Positions 37,448-37,558 of a stretch of DNA of 37,558 bases are shown piece after piece. The notes below the pieces were generated by a model that saw only the letters and a program-made list of their open reading frames with translations, was not told where the DNA came from and did not search any database. The position numbers and the translations under genes were made by a program. Each line of letters begins with the position of its first letter. The stretch's first letter is position 1. The stretch comes from a virus, in the IMG/VR virus record IMGVR_UViG_3300009161_000011, positions 1 to 37,558 of that record. The stretch is one strand, 5' to 3'.

Positions 37448-37558
37448 TGACGACCTCTGACGTTGACCGATTGTATGACGCTGTTGAGAAGTTGCGCCAA
37501 GAGGTACACATGTATCGCGCTGATTTGAATGGTCGCCTTCGCAAACTGGAGATGGACA
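37436..37558. repeat. Terminal direct repeat, right copy
   Basis: This is an exact copy of bases 1-123. See the left copy for interpretation. Confidence 0.95.
37447..37558 (+). CDS. Second, partial copy of the holin-like gene
   Basis: These bases repeat the first 112 nt of the gene that starts at position 12. It is cut only by the window end, so it is the same gene seen again and not a truncated paralogue. Confidence 0.95.
   Translation, partial: MTTSDVDRLYDAVEKLRQEVHMYRADLNGRLRKLEMD

Overview
The window is a complete tailed-phage genome (Caudoviricetes, podovirus-like) from a circular assembly. The last 123 bases (37436-37558) repeat bases 1-123, so the unit is about 37,435 bp and one gene crosses the join. 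Virion genes include a terminase pair, portal, acidic scaffold, SU10-like major capsid protein, head-tail adaptor and nozzle-like tail protein. Collar-domain fibres and large Lys/Ala/Pro-rich proteins of the internal-virion type follow, and no tape-measure or sheath gene is visible. An Rpf-like secreted transglycosylase, actinophage-style CHAP and M23 enzymes, and apparent leaderless promoters point to an actinobacterial host. That host assignment is an inference. No integrase, repressor, DNA polymerase, helicase or primase is recognisable.

Layout. (1) 36848-37447 plus 12-2804, + strand: virion/lysis cassette with an M23 peptidase, a coiled-coil/TM holin-like protein, a SET-domain protein, a CHAP endolysin, a metallophosphoesterase and a two-TM holin. 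(2) 2737-8511, - strand: recombination and DNA-metabolism operon. It holds a Cas4-like PD-(D/E)XK nuclease with four cysteines, a Rad52/Erf-like annealing protein, SSB, a RuvC-like resolvase, an Rpf-like hydrolase and small membrane or Cys-rich proteins. (3) 8689-12060, - strand: small early-type genes, a DUF932 protein and an Xis-like HTH protein. Each of the distal genes has a structured leader; three of these share a covarying two-hairpin design, and a fourth is tRNA-like. (4) 12061-13550: a long non-coding divergent region with hairpins and promoter-like boxes, where strand composition switches near 12.93 kb. (5) 13551-36848, + strand: packaging, head, tail, fibre and internal-virion genes.

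How the parts fit. The divergent region probably drives early genes leftward and virion genes rightward. The recombination set, with no polymerase, suggests host-dependent replication with recombination. The late operon seems to contain internal promoters: four genes (15943, 17677, 28732, 28932) lack a Shine-Dalgarno sequence and have a TANNNT box exactly 7 nt before the start codon. The strongest candidates for something new are the repeated leader-RNA family at 10.67-12.21 kb, the SET-domain gene inside the lysis cassette, and the leaderless internal promoters.
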